The position numbers and the translations under genes are program-made. Shown here one piece after another: positions 16,055-24,011 of a stretch of 64,000 nt of DNA; positions within the stretch are counted from its first letter, which is position 1, and every line of letters starts with the position of its first letter. The notes beneath the pieces are model-generated. The model did not search any database. It saw nothing but the letters and a program-made list of their open reading frames with translations, and was not told where the DNA came from. This DNA comes from Armatimonadetes bacterium DC (GTDB taxonomy: Bacteria; Armatimonadota; Fimbriimonadia; Fimbriimonadales; GBS-DC), in assembly GCA_001442985.1 (NCBI GenBank), contig LDYB01000019.1, positions 62,001-126,000 of the forward strand. Reading direction: 5' to 3'.

Positions 16055-17185
16055 TCACCTCCATTTGAGAAATTGTTGCACCGCCTCGCGGGAGAGCAGC
16101 GCCTCACGCACGGCGCGTTCAGCGAGGTGGATGGGGTACAAATGCGCGTGCCAGCGTCGGTCGCGCCCATGCGGGGTTACCTGACGCTCCGCCACCAGTG
16201 CAGAAGAGAGGCGGTCAATCAGGGAGGAGGGCACAGGCTCCTGCGTCGGGTTCGCCAGCTCCACTTTCACCACGCCCATCATGGGGTAGTCCAGATGGCG
16301 TTGCTCGCGCAAGCGTACATACCAGAAGACCACCTTCCCCTCGCGTGCGCTGAAGACCGCCGTGCGATGAGCTGCCTGCAAGCCTGTTAGGAGGCGATAG
16401 ATGGAAAACCGTTGCGCACGCGGTCCGCGCCGATACACAAACTGTGGGTCTTTGCGAAAATTCTTGGAGACGCCTATCACAGGGTAAGTCTGCCCCTCTT
16501 GAGTCAGCAGGTTCAGAATGGGCTGGAACATCAACGAGCCGTCGGCAATCAGCCATGTGTCCTCGTTGAGCATAGGCAGAAGCTGCGCGATAATTTCCGC
16601 CTCCAGTTTGCGCGTTTCATAACGCACTTTGCCCGCCGCCCGACTGCGCAGGTCCATGTCGGACGCCACGCGCTCGTCAATCTCACGCTCGGCGATGTTC
16701 AGCAGGTGAATGCCCGCTCCCGTTGTCAGCGATTCGAGCGACGCCCAGAGATCTTCCGAGAGCCGCTCTTTGCCCACCAGCAGGATGTTTCGGATTTGCA
16801 GCTGTTCGCGGCGCACGGAGCCGTCTGGCTCGCGTCGCAGGGCGCACGCGCCCACCTGCGCGAAATGCACCGGCGACTCGCGTTCATGCTCCAGCACTGT
16901 ACCCAGGAAGTAGGAGCGGAAGGAGCCGTCCAGAAAGTAGCGGTAGAGGTGCATCTCGCGTCGCCCGATGGGGGGTGTGGGGCGATAGAGGGTAGGGAAT
17001 CGCCCCGCCTCGTCGCTTTCAAAGATGCTTTCGAAGACGCGCTCCTGATAGTTGAGGCGCTGGTCCTCGCGCTCTTCAGCGTCGGGGCGCTCCAGCTCCT
17101 CCTGTGCCCCACCCACCGCAGGCAGCACCTCCGCCTGCTGGGCGAACTCGCGTAAGACACCTCGCAACGCCTGCAACGCGCTCAT
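16055..17185 (-). CDS. NurA-domain nuclease
   Basis: The 376-residue protein shows the NurA pattern: a first acidic motif FLDGSFRSYF (about 126-135), a second LIADGSL (about 240), then GVSKNF (about 270) and a C-terminal HLYPIHLAERAV. NurA is a Mn-dependent 5'-3' exonuclease and ssDNA endonuclease that works inside the HerA hexamer. The N-terminal 70 residues are acidic and glutamine/glutamate rich, which is longer than in archaeal NurA. Its ATG overlaps the stop of the methylase gene (ATGA) and its stop precedes the HerA start by a few bases. The coupling strongly suggests the three proteins form one complex or pathway. Confidence 0.8.
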   Translation of the reverse strand: MSALQALRGVLREFAQQAEVLPAVGGAQEELERPDAEEREDQRLNYQERVFESIFESDEAGRFPTLYRPTPPIGRREMHLYRYFLDGSFRSYFLGTVLEHERESPVHFAQVGACALRREPDGSVRREQLQIRNILLVGKERLSEDLWASLESLTTGAGIHLLNIAEREIDERVASDMDLRSRAAGKVRYETRKLEAEIIAQLLPMLNEDTWLIADGSLMFQPILNLLTQEGQTYPVIGVSKNFRKDPQFVYRRGPRAQRFSIYRLLTGLQAAHRTAVFSAREGKVVFWYVRLREQRHLDYPMMGVVKVELANPTQEPVPSSLIDRLSSALVAERQVTPHGRDRRWHAHLYPIHLAERAVREALLSREAVQQFLKWR

Positions 17186-20100
17186 GCACTGGTCTCCTCC
17201 TCATCGGGCGACGCGCTCAGCTCTTTGAGGCTCTGCTGAATTTCGCGCAGTTCGGCGTCGGTCAGCCCCCACACCTGCGCCGCCGCTTCGTCAATCGCCT
17301 GCTCGATGGTCTGCAGCTCCGTTTGCGCCCGCTGGTAGGCGTTCACCACCTCAAGCAGCTTCGCCGCGTCTTCGGGCTTCAGGCGGGGCAGTATCGCCTC
17401 CAGGTCTATCTCCTTCGGGATTGGAACGGTCTCCGCGTCTTCCGAACGGGCGCTTTTGCCGTCCCACTGGCTCACAATCTGGTGCGCCCGCGCCGATAAC
17501 TCCGCCAGACGCCGGTGAACGGGATTCTGAGGGTCAAAACGTGGGATGCGGAGCCTTTCCAGAATGTGCGGGTCCATCTGGATGGAAACCGCGTATGCCA
17601 GTACCTTCAGAGCCACTATTGAGCTGTTGAGCAAGGCACACAGGTAATGCGCCTCTTCTTCGCTGGCGCAATCGATGAGCATAAGTTTATGGTCGGGTAT
17701 CACAAGTTTACCCTCATATGCGCCCACCACCGCAGCCGTCATGAGGCTGGATTGCTCCCGCCACACCACCTTCCACTCGGTGAAGGTGTAGTGATCGATG
17801 TCCATCAGCCCGTAGAACTCTTCCTCACGCTTGCTGAGGATTTGTTTATAGCCGCTGCGCTCGCGCAGAATCTTCTCAAAGCGTTTCAGATAGCCGTAGG
17901 TTCGGGGGTAGTCTTTCTGGAGCTGTACCTCGGGGTAGGCAGTGCTGGGTTCGTGGGGGTTCTGCGGCACGATAATCCATGCGGAGGGTTCGGCGCGCCA
18001 GCGTTGCACATCGCGCCCCCGCAGCAGGGGATACAGCAGGTGGGGTTCAACTGGCTCGGTTACTTCGTCCACCTTGCGTTTGGCGCCTTCGGTGAGGTTG
18101 CGCACGACGATAAGCCCGTCGGGGCGCGTCATCACTTGTTCCACCCAGTAGACGCCGTTCGCGCCACCCGTGTTGACCCCTTCGTGCGCCTTGTAAGCCG
18201 ATTGACCCAGCACCTTGCGCAGGGCGTGAATTGCTTTCGGGCGCGCGGTGAGCCACTGCGAGGTGGGGTCATGGGGGTCTACGGGTTCGGCGTACAGGTT
18301 CAGGCGGCGGGTGGCTGCCTTCACTTCGTCCAGCGTGCTGTCGTAGGTGAATTTTTCGCCTTTCACTTTGCGCCAGAGGGTGTAGGGGATGGGGTAGCGG
18401 GTGTCGCGCCCTTTCTGAAGGATAATCACGGCGGTGCGGTTGCTGGCGCCCTCAAACGGGTTCAGCGCGACCATATCGTCCACCAGCACTACTTTGAGGG
18501 GCGTATGGTCGGGCAGTTTGAATCGGCGGAAGCCCGCGCCTGCGGCGGTCTTCAGCAGGCTCTGGGTTATCACGAAGCCCAGTTTGCCGTCTCGCTTGAG
18601 CAGTTTGTCCATCACCACATAGGTCATCAGGGCGGAGAGGTCTACTTTCACGGTGCCCAGTCGTGGGCGTCCGCCCTTGAATTGCCCGGCGAGCTGATAG
18701 TGGCTCCAGAGGTCTTTCGTGTTTTCGCGGTAGCGGTCGGGCAGGTGTTCCCAGTTGACCCATGGGGGGTTGCCGACGATGTAGTCGAACGCGCCGACGG
18801 TGATGGGCGCGAAGTTATTTTTGAGCAGGCGCGCCCACAAGCCGTTCAGCCCCTTGCGATGCAGCTCCAGAAGTTGCTTGTAGAGCTGGCGCAGCTGTTT
18901 GTGGTCGTCTTCGGAGAGCGAGACGCCCAGATTCGAGGCGTGGTGCAAGAAGGCGTCGGGTTCCATCTCGCGGCGCAGGCACTCTTCCAGCAGGTCGCAG
19001 AAACGGTCAAAGTGCTGGGGGGTGCAGAGTGTGCGGGGCACCATCAGCACGCCGACGGCGGTGGGGAACAGGTAACAGTTCTGCACGAAGAGGTCTCTGC
19101 CAATCGCGGGCATCAGCACCGAGTCGGCAAGGTAGACGGGGATAGAGACTTCCCTGCGTCGGTGTTCGAGCAGGTCGGCAATTGCCAGCAGATAGTTCAC
19201 GCGGGCGGTCAGCACCGCGAGCGGGTTGATGTCGAAGCCCACCACATTCTGCAGGATGGCTTCGAGCAGTTCGGTTTCGGAGAGCATCAGCGGGCGTGCG
19301 AGGGCTTGCATACGGGCAATCAGCAGCACGAGGAAGGTTCCTGAACCGCATGCTGGGTCCAGCCAGCGGGTTTCGATCAGTTTCTGGCGCAGTTTCGGTT
19401 CGGGCGTGTGGGGGTCAAACAGGGCGTTGTCCATCTGGTTGAGCAGGCGCTGGGCGAGCCAGTCGGGGGTGTAATATTCGCCGAGGTTGTGGCGTACCTC
19501 GCGCGGCAGCAGGTAGTGATAGAGTTTTTTGAACAGGTCGCGCGTCTCTTCGGGCAGGATGCTGAGCGTGGCGGGGTCGTACTCATCGAGTCGCCTGATA
19601 ATCGCGCGCAGGGCGTTCTCCAGCGTGGAGTTCCATGCGTGTAGATACCATGCGAAGAAGTCGCCTTCCAGCAGGTTCAGGATGCCGAAGGTGCGGAAGA
19701 CGGCGCCGTCTTCCATGTGTTGCAGGCGTTCGCGCAGTTGTTCGCCCTCGGCGGCGAGGAGCTGGCTGAAGATGGGCGCGCTGATTTTGCCGCCCAGATG
19801 GCGCGAGAGCGCCTGCCACGCCAGCAGTTTCACCAGCAACGCGAAGTAAGTGTGAAGCGCGAAGAAGAATCGCTCCGCCTCGTGCTGGCTTTTAATCTCG
19901 ATGCCCGCCCTGCGGACCCATTTCTGGAGCGGCTCCAGCTTGCGCCCCCCGAACGCCTCCGAGTAGTCAATCGCCTGGCTGAAAAAGAGCTGCCATTGCT
20001 CGAAGAGTTTGGACACCAGCCCGTCGGGTTGCTCCAGCGCGGTGTTGAGCGCGTGATAGAGGCTGTGCAGGATGTTTTGCGTGCGCGATTGTTCGAGCGC

Positions 20101-20625
20101 GAAATCGCGGTTGAGGTTTTCTGGAGTGAGCGCAATCCCCGACGCCAATCCCGACAGCCAGCGCAGGAAGCGCGCCAGCGTCTGCTCGTTCACCGCTACG
20201 GGAGGCTCGACTGCCCAGCTGCCGTTGCTGGAGCGCACGAAAATGAGGTGCTTGCCATCGAAGGCGACGCCTGCCAGTCGCTCGACGGCGTGGCGGTCTT
20301 TCTTCGCGATGCCTTCCATGTAGCGTTTGACCTGCTCGACGGCGTGCTGGGTGGCTCTGTCGGTCAGGGTGGGTTTGAGGACGCCTGGGCGCTCATACTC
20401 GATAACGAGGCGGTTGAACACGGCGTCGGCGCGCCCTGTGGCGAGGCTGTATTCGGCGTGCGCCATCGGGTTGAGACCAATCTGAACGCAGAACTTGTCC
20501 AGCAGGGGATCGATGCGGTTGCGCAGGTCCGCCTCGTTAAGGCAACTGGGCAGGCAATCCTGCAGCTGGGCGTACAACCGCTGTGCCCACTCGTGAATCC
20601 GCTTTTCGCGCTCCTGTTCGGTCAT
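17182..20625 (-). CDS. Eco57I-type (class I SAM) DNA adenine methyltransferase with nuclease-like N-terminus
   Basis: The 1147-residue protein has motif I DPACGSG (423-429), the preceding GEYYTP, motif IV NPPW (619-622) and a C-terminal target-recognition region ending in IPRFDPQNP. This layout fits Eco57I/PglX-like N6-adenine methylases of type IIG or BREX kind. The N-terminal 150 residues resemble a PD-(D/E)xK fold: D67 in GRADAVF, E76 and E78 in VIEYE, and Q98-x3-Y102. The usual lysine is replaced by E78, so cleavage activity is unproven. It starts 6 bp after the M24 peptidase stop with a GGGGAG site, and is coupled to nurA and herA downstream. A role in DNA modification and defence is inferred. 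Confidence 0.85.
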   Translation of the reverse strand: MTEQEREKRIHEWAQRLYAQLQDCLPSCLNEADLRNRIDPLLDKFCVQIGLNPMAHAEYSLATGRADAVFNRLVIEYERPGVLKPTLTDRATQHAVEQVKRYMEGIAKKDRHAVERLAGVAFDGKHLIFVRSSNGSWAVEPPVAVNEQTLARFLRWLSGLASGIALTPENLNRDFALEQSRTQNILHSLYHALNTALEQPDGLVSKLFEQWQLFFSQAIDYSEAFGGRKLEPLQKWVRRAGIEIKSQHEAERFFFALHTYFALLVKLLAWQALSRHLGGKISAPIFSQLLAAEGEQLRERLQHMEDGAVFRTFGILNLLEGDFFAWYLHAWNSTLENALRAIIRRLDEYDPATLSILPEETRDLFKKLYHYLLPREVRHNLGEYYTPDWLAQRLLNQMDNALFDPHTPEPKLRQKLIETRWLDPACGSGTFLVLLIARMQALARPLMLSETELLEAILQNVVGFDINPLAVLTARVNYLLAIADLLEHRRREVSIPVYLADSVLMPAIGRDLFVQNCYLFPTAVGVLMVPRTLCTPQHFDRFCDLLEECLRREMEPDAFLHHASNLGVSLSEDDHKQLRQLYKQLLELHRKGLNGLWARLLKNNFAPITVGAFDYIVGNPPWVNWEHLPDRYRENTKDLWSHYQLAGQFKGGRPRLGTVKVDLSALMTYVVMDKLLKRDGKLGFVITQSLLKTAAGAGFRRFKLPDHTPLKVVLVDDMVALNPFEGASNRTAVIILQKGRDTRYPIPYTLWRKVKGEKFTYDSTLDEVKAATRRLNLYAEPVDPHDPTSQWLTARPKAIHALRKVLGQSAYKAHEGVNTGGANGVYWVEQVMTRPDGLIVVRNLTEGAKRKVDEVTEPVEPHLLYPLLRGRDVQRWRAEPSAWIIVPQNPHEPSTAYPEVQLQKDYPRTYGYLKRFEKILRERSGYKQILSKREEEFYGLMDIDHYTFTEWKVVWREQSSLMTAAVVGAYEGKLVIPDHKLMLIDCASEEEAHYLCALLNSSIVALKVLAYAVSIQMDPHILERLRIPRFDPQNPVHRRLAELSARAHQIVSQWDGKSARSEDAETVPIPKEIDLEAILPRLKPEDAAKLLEVVNAYQRAQTELQTIEQAIDEAAAQVWGLTDAELREIQQSLKELSASPDEEETSA

Positions 20626-20631
20626 GACCGT

Positions 20632-21762
20632 TCACTCCCCCATCTCCATCAACTGCACAGGGGATTGGCTCAGCACCTCGCAGCCCGTTTCGGTGACCAG
20701 CACATCCTGTTCGATGCGCACGCCGCCGAAGCCGGGGATGTAGACGCCTGGTTCGACAGTCAGCACCATGCCTGCCTCCAGCTTGCCCTTTTCGCGGGGC
20801 GAGAAGCCGCGCCCATCATGCACGGTCAGCCCGATGGAGTGCCCCAGACTGTGCCCGAAGTAGTCCGCCAGCCCGTGTTTGGCGAGGGTTTCACGAGCAA
20901 TCGCGTCGATCTGCTTGCCGCGCCTGCCGGGGCGGATGGCGGCGATGCTCCGCTCCAGTGCTTCCAGCACGGCGTTGTAAACCCGTTTGTGTTCCGGCGA
21001 GGCTTTGCCAATCACCACCGTGCGCGTGATGTCGGAGCAGTAGCCGTTGAGGCGTGCGCCGAAGTCCACCGTCACGAAATCGCCCCGTTGCAGGCGGCGT
21101 TCGGTGGGATGCGCGTGGGGCAGGGCGCTATTGGGACCCGAAGCCACGATCGTCTCGAACGCAGGATACGCACCCTGACGACGGATATAGAAGTCTATCT
21201 CCATCGCGATATCCCACTCGGAGACTTCGGGCTGGAACAGGCGCAGGATGTGCTGGAAGGTCGCATCGGCAATCGCGACGGCGGCGCGAATTGGCTCCAG
21301 CTCGCTCGCCTCTTTGACAAGGCGGAGCGAATCGACGGGGATGGGCACAGGGCGCACGGCAATCCCCTCTTTTCGCAGGGCGCGCCGCAGCCCCTTGAAA
21401 AACGAAAGGCTGTTGCTGGGGTCTACGCCCAGCATGCGCACACCCAGCGCTTGAAGCAGGGGACGCAACGCTACGGGCGGCTCCACCCCAACAGGGATTC
21501 GCGTGCAGGGGATGTCGGGCGCTTCGGCGGCAATCTGGGTCTCGTAAATCCCGCTGGTCAGCAGGTGTTCCGCGCTGGGGGTCAACACCAGCCACGCGAA
21601 CGACCCCGTGAAGCCTGTGAGATAGTGCAGATTCGGCGCGCCCGTAACCAGCACGGCATCCACAGGCGTCTTGCGCGGCGCCCCGAAAAGCTTCTCACGC
21701 AAACGCTGGCGCCGCGCAGGGTAGTCTAATCTAACGGCTTGACCTTGATGTTGCGAAACCAT
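20632..21762 (-). CDS. M24 metallopeptidase, Xaa-Pro aminopeptidase-like
   Basis: The 376-residue protein has the creatinase/prolidase N-domain followed by a pita-bread peptidase core. Metal ligands are visible: two aspartates in VDFGARLNGYCSDITR, the histidine in GHSLGHSIGLTVHD, and two glutamates in TVEPGVY and GGVRIEQD. Such enzymes remove N-terminal residues before proline. The ATG at 21762 overlaps the end of the DUF1080 gene by 37 bp; the open frame extends further upstream only as a shadow of that gene. The gene is followed 6 bp later by the methylase gene, so the DNA-processing operon may share its transcript. Confidence 0.9.
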   Translation of the reverse strand: MVSQHQGQAVRLDYPARRQRLREKLFGAPRKTPVDAVLVTGAPNLHYLTGFTGSFAWLVLTPSAEHLLTSGIYETQIAAEAPDIPCTRIPVGVEPPVALRPLLQALGVRMLGVDPSNSLSFFKGLRRALRKEGIAVRPVPIPVDSLRLVKEASELEPIRAAVAIADATFQHILRLFQPEVSEWDIAMEIDFYIRRQGAYPAFETIVASGPNSALPHAHPTERRLQRGDFVTVDFGARLNGYCSDITRTVVIGKASPEHKRVYNAVLEALERSIAAIRPGRRGKQIDAIARETLAKHGLADYFGHSLGHSIGLTVHDGRGFSPREKGKLEAGMVLTVEPGVYIPGFGGVRIEQDVLVTETGCEVLSQSPVQLMEMGE

Positions 21763-22424
21763 AGCGGATTCCCGTGATTCTGGAGTGCGATATAACCCGG
21801 GCGTGTCATCTGATTGTAGGGGTACTTGAACTTGTTGGGTGTGCCGTCGGGGTTGCGGTGCGGTTCCGTCCACTTGCTCAGGTCTACCTCGTTCACCTTC
21901 TTGCCGTTCAGGTAGACGGTGATGTGGGTGTCTTTGCAGATGATGTGATAGGAGTTCCACTCGCCCGGGGGCTTGACGGCGTTCTCGGAGGGCGCCTGAA
22001 TATCGTAAATTGCGCCGCAATCGTGGCGGGAGGGCTTCTCCACGCCGTAGCTGTCCAGAATCTGCACCTCGATGCCCGTCTGAACAGGGTCGTTTTTATC
22101 CCAGATTCGGAAAAAGACGCCGCTGTTGGCTTTGGGGGTCAGCTTGAAGTCAAGTTTCAGTTCGAAGTTTTTATAGATGCCGTCGGCGTAAATCATCCCG
22201 CCCCCCTTGCCCTTGCAGTAGAGGGTTCCGTCCTCGACGCTCCACGAGTCGGGGTCGCCCATAATGGTCCAGCCGCTGAGGTCTTTGCCGTTGAACAGCA
22301 GCTTCCAGCCCTCTTTTTGTTCGCGTTCGGTGAGCTGGTTGGGTTCCTGAAGGGCGACGCCTGCCAGCGCCAGCATCACAAACGCCGCAATCAGAAAGCC
22401 GATAGGTCGCCGTGCGTTGTTCAT
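21726..22424 (-). CDS. DUF1080 (3-keto-disaccharide hydrolase-like) secreted protein
   Basis: The 232-residue protein has an N-terminal membrane/signal segment (RPIGFLIAAFVMLALAGVAL) and a single DUF1080 domain: GWKLLFNGKDLSGW, a SWSVEDGTLYCKGKGGGMIY strand, the NSGVFFR core and a C-terminal YIALQNHGNPLWFRNIKVKPL. The fold is a concanavalin-like jelly roll. Characterised members act on 3-keto-sugars, so carbohydrate binding or hydrolysis is likely. It is widespread in planctomycetes, verrucomicrobia and armatimonadetes. It overlaps the peptidase gene by 37 bp and may begin the transcription unit; no clear promoter was seen. Confidence 0.88.
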   Translation of the reverse strand: MNNARRPIGFLIAAFVMLALAGVALQEPNQLTEREQKEGWKLLFNGKDLSGWTIMGDPDSWSVEDGTLYCKGKGGGMIYADGIYKNFELKLDFKLTPKANSGVFFRIWDKNDPVQTGIEVQILDSYGVEKPSRHDCGAIYDIQAPSENAVKPPGEWNSYHIICKDTHITVYLNGKKVNEVDLSKWTEPHRNPDGTPNKFKYPYNQMTRPGYIALQNHGNPLWFRNIKVKPLD

Positions 22425-22463
22425 AGGGCAGGCTATACCACGCCTGCCGTGATTTTCCTGCTA

Positions 22464-23042
22464 TTAGCGACAGATTTCGGGCGAATGGAGTAGCACGAGG
22501 GGACAGGTGGGGTCGGCGCTGGTGCCGCAGTGGAGGCACGCATCCCCTGCGTTCAGGATGCCCGCGCCGACGCCTGCACGGATGAATGCGCTCAAGCCGT
22601 TGATGAAGGCGTGGCGCTCGGCGTCGCTCATGGTCGCCAGCACGCGGGCGAACCGCTGTCGGCGTTCCGCATCCACGCGCTCAATCAGGCTCCGCCCCTC
22701 GTCGGTCAGCAGCAGCCCCACCTGACGGCGGTCGCGCGGGTTGGCAACCCGGCGAATCAGCCCCTTTTTCTCCAGACGATGCACCATATTGGTCGCCGAC
22801 GGGTACGAGATGTTCAGTCCCTCAGCCAGGTCGCCCACGGTAACACGCCGATGGGTTGCCAGATAGCGCAACGCCTGCATTTGCGAGTAGGTCAAATCCG
22901 ATTCTGCCAGCTCCTCCAGCAGCCGCTCGCCGATAGAGGTATACATCGCCTGCAGGAACACCTGCGCCACCAGCTCCGCGTGGTTTAACAACTCCTCACT
23001 CAGTGCGATGGGTAATTTAATCGGTTCTTTCACGAGACTCAC
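22464..23042 (-). CDS. MarR-family transcriptional regulator with a C-terminal cysteine cluster
   Basis: The 192-residue protein has the MarR winged-helix core: LTYSQMQALRYLATHRRVTVGDLAEGLNISYPSATNMVHRLEKKGLIRRVANPRDRRQVGLLLTDEGR. The conserved wing arginines (DRRQV) are present. Unusually, the last 25 residues carry four cysteines and two histidines (C169, H171, C172, C180, H186, C191), suitable for a metal or redox switch. The start is GTG at 23042; GTG at 23033 with a GGTGAG site just upstream is an alternative. A near-perfect palindrome at 23048-23078 lies directly upstream and could be its own operator. Confidence 0.85.
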   Translation of the reverse strand: MSLVKEPIKLPIALSEELLNHAELVAQVFLQAMYTSIGERLLEELAESDLTYSQMQALRYLATHRRVTVGDLAEGLNISYPSATNMVHRLEKKGLIRRVANPRDRRQVGLLLTDEGRSLIERVDAERRQRFARVLATMSDAERHAFINGLSAFIRAGVGAGILNAGDACLHCGTSADPTCPLVLLHSPEICR

Positions 23043-23047
23043 CGTGT

Positions 23048-23078
23048 ATAGTGTACCCTATGGGGGCGTACACTCTAT
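23048..23078. promoter_or_regulatory. Palindromic operator candidate for the MarR gene
   Basis: Arms ATAGTGTAC (48-56) and GTACACTCTAT (68-78) are an imperfect inverted repeat with perfect 6-bp cores GTGTAC/GTACAC 11 nt apart. It lies between the MarR start and the stop of the metallophosphatase gene, the usual place for autoregulation. Confidence 0.5.
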
Positions 23079-23906
23079 GATGACCGCTTCGGGGCGGGTA
23101 AACCAGCGGGGCACGGAGCGCCCCAGGGTTACACCGCTGCTGACATAGACCCAGGTTTTCCCCTCGCGCTTGAGTCCGTAGGGGTGGGTGATGCCATATT
23201 CAGTTTGGGGAAGGAAACTGCGCCCCAGCAACCGTTTTGCCAGCCGGTGGAAGCCGGGGGGAACCCAGATTTGCCCCGCGTGGGTATGCCCGCTGAGAAT
23301 GAGATGGGCGCGGTTGCGGTAGGGGCTAAGCGCGGCGTCGGGGTTGTGCGAGAGCAGAATCACTGCCTGTTTAGGGTTGGGCGGGATGGCGCGAAAGGTG
23401 CGCTCCCAGTTGGGGTTGCCTGTGTAAAGGTCGTCGATGCCTGCGAGAATGAACTCCGCCTCACCCTTGCGGAGCGTGCGCGATTCGTTCATCAGCACGG
23501 TGATGCCGAGCGCTTCCAGTTCGCGGCGCACCGCCTCGCCGCCCGACCAGTGGTCGTGATTACCCAGCACGGCGTAGACCCCCAGCGGCGCACGAATGCC
23601 CTTGAAGCCTTTGCGAATGTAGGGCAAATCTTTGCGCGAGCTGACCACATCCCCCACAATCACAATCAGATCGGGCTGGTGCGCATACACCTGCTGAAGA
23701 ACAGACTGCAGATGGCGCACGCTGAGATCATCTACGAGGTGGGTGTCGGTCAGCACCGCAATTCGGATGGGCGTTTCCACGGGGAGCGGGAGTGTTTCCA
23801 CACGGATTCGTGTCCAGCGCCCCACCCCAAGCCCCGTGCCTGTTATCGCAGTGAGAACCCCCAGTAGTCCCAGCATAAACCATGCTCCGCGTCGGCGTCG
23901 CCTCAT
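23058..23906 (-). CDS. Membrane-anchored metallophosphoesterase (YkuE/LpxG-like)
   Basis: The 282-residue protein begins with a basic stretch and one membrane helix (WFMLGLLGVLTAITGTGLGVG), so the enzyme domain faces outside. The calcineurin-like motifs are all present: LTDTHLVD, GDVVSSR, GNHDHW, SHNPD and GHTHAGQ. Relatives hydrolyse UDP-diacylglucosamine or other phosphodiesters in the envelope. The ATG at 23906 follows a TATAAT box (23919-23924 on the minus strand). The gene is divergent from the secreted hydrolase gene at 24012 and ends inside the candidate MarR operator. Confidence 0.88.
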   Translation of the reverse strand: MRRRRRGAWFMLGLLGVLTAITGTGLGVGRWTRIRVETLPLPVETPIRIAVLTDTHLVDDLSVRHLQSVLQQVYAHQPDLIVIVGDVVSSRKDLPYIRKGFKGIRAPLGVYAVLGNHDHWSGGEAVRRELEALGITVLMNESRTLRKGEAEFILAGIDDLYTGNPNWERTFRAIPPNPKQAVILLSHNPDAALSPYRNRAHLILSGHTHAGQIWVPPGFHRLAKRLLGRSFLPQTEYGITHPYGLKREGKTWVYVSSGVTLGRSVPRWFTRPEAVIIECTPP

Positions 23907-23981
23907 AGGTTGCGCGTTATTATACCCCTGTCAAGAGCGCCAGTTTTGCCAGAGCGGCGGCGAGCCGCGCCAAAAGTGTGC

Positions 23982-23987
23982 TATAAT
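23982..23987 (+). promoter_or_regulatory. Extended -10 promoter (TGCTATAAT)
   Basis: TATAAT is preceded by TGC, forming an extended -10 element, 24 nt before the ATG at 24012. No -35 box was recognised. Confidence 0.55.
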
Positions 23988-24011
23988 ATAGCCAGCGAGA
24001 GGAGAGTGGTT

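Noticed and set aside
17647-19344. 565-codon plus-strand frame within the methylase gene
   Set aside because: It is antisense to a confirmed methylase with motifs I and IV; the translation has no domain and unusual composition.
19717-21729. 670-codon plus-strand frame opposite the methylase and peptidase genes
   Set aside because: It crosses two well-supported minus-strand genes. Length alone is not support in such GC-rich sequence.
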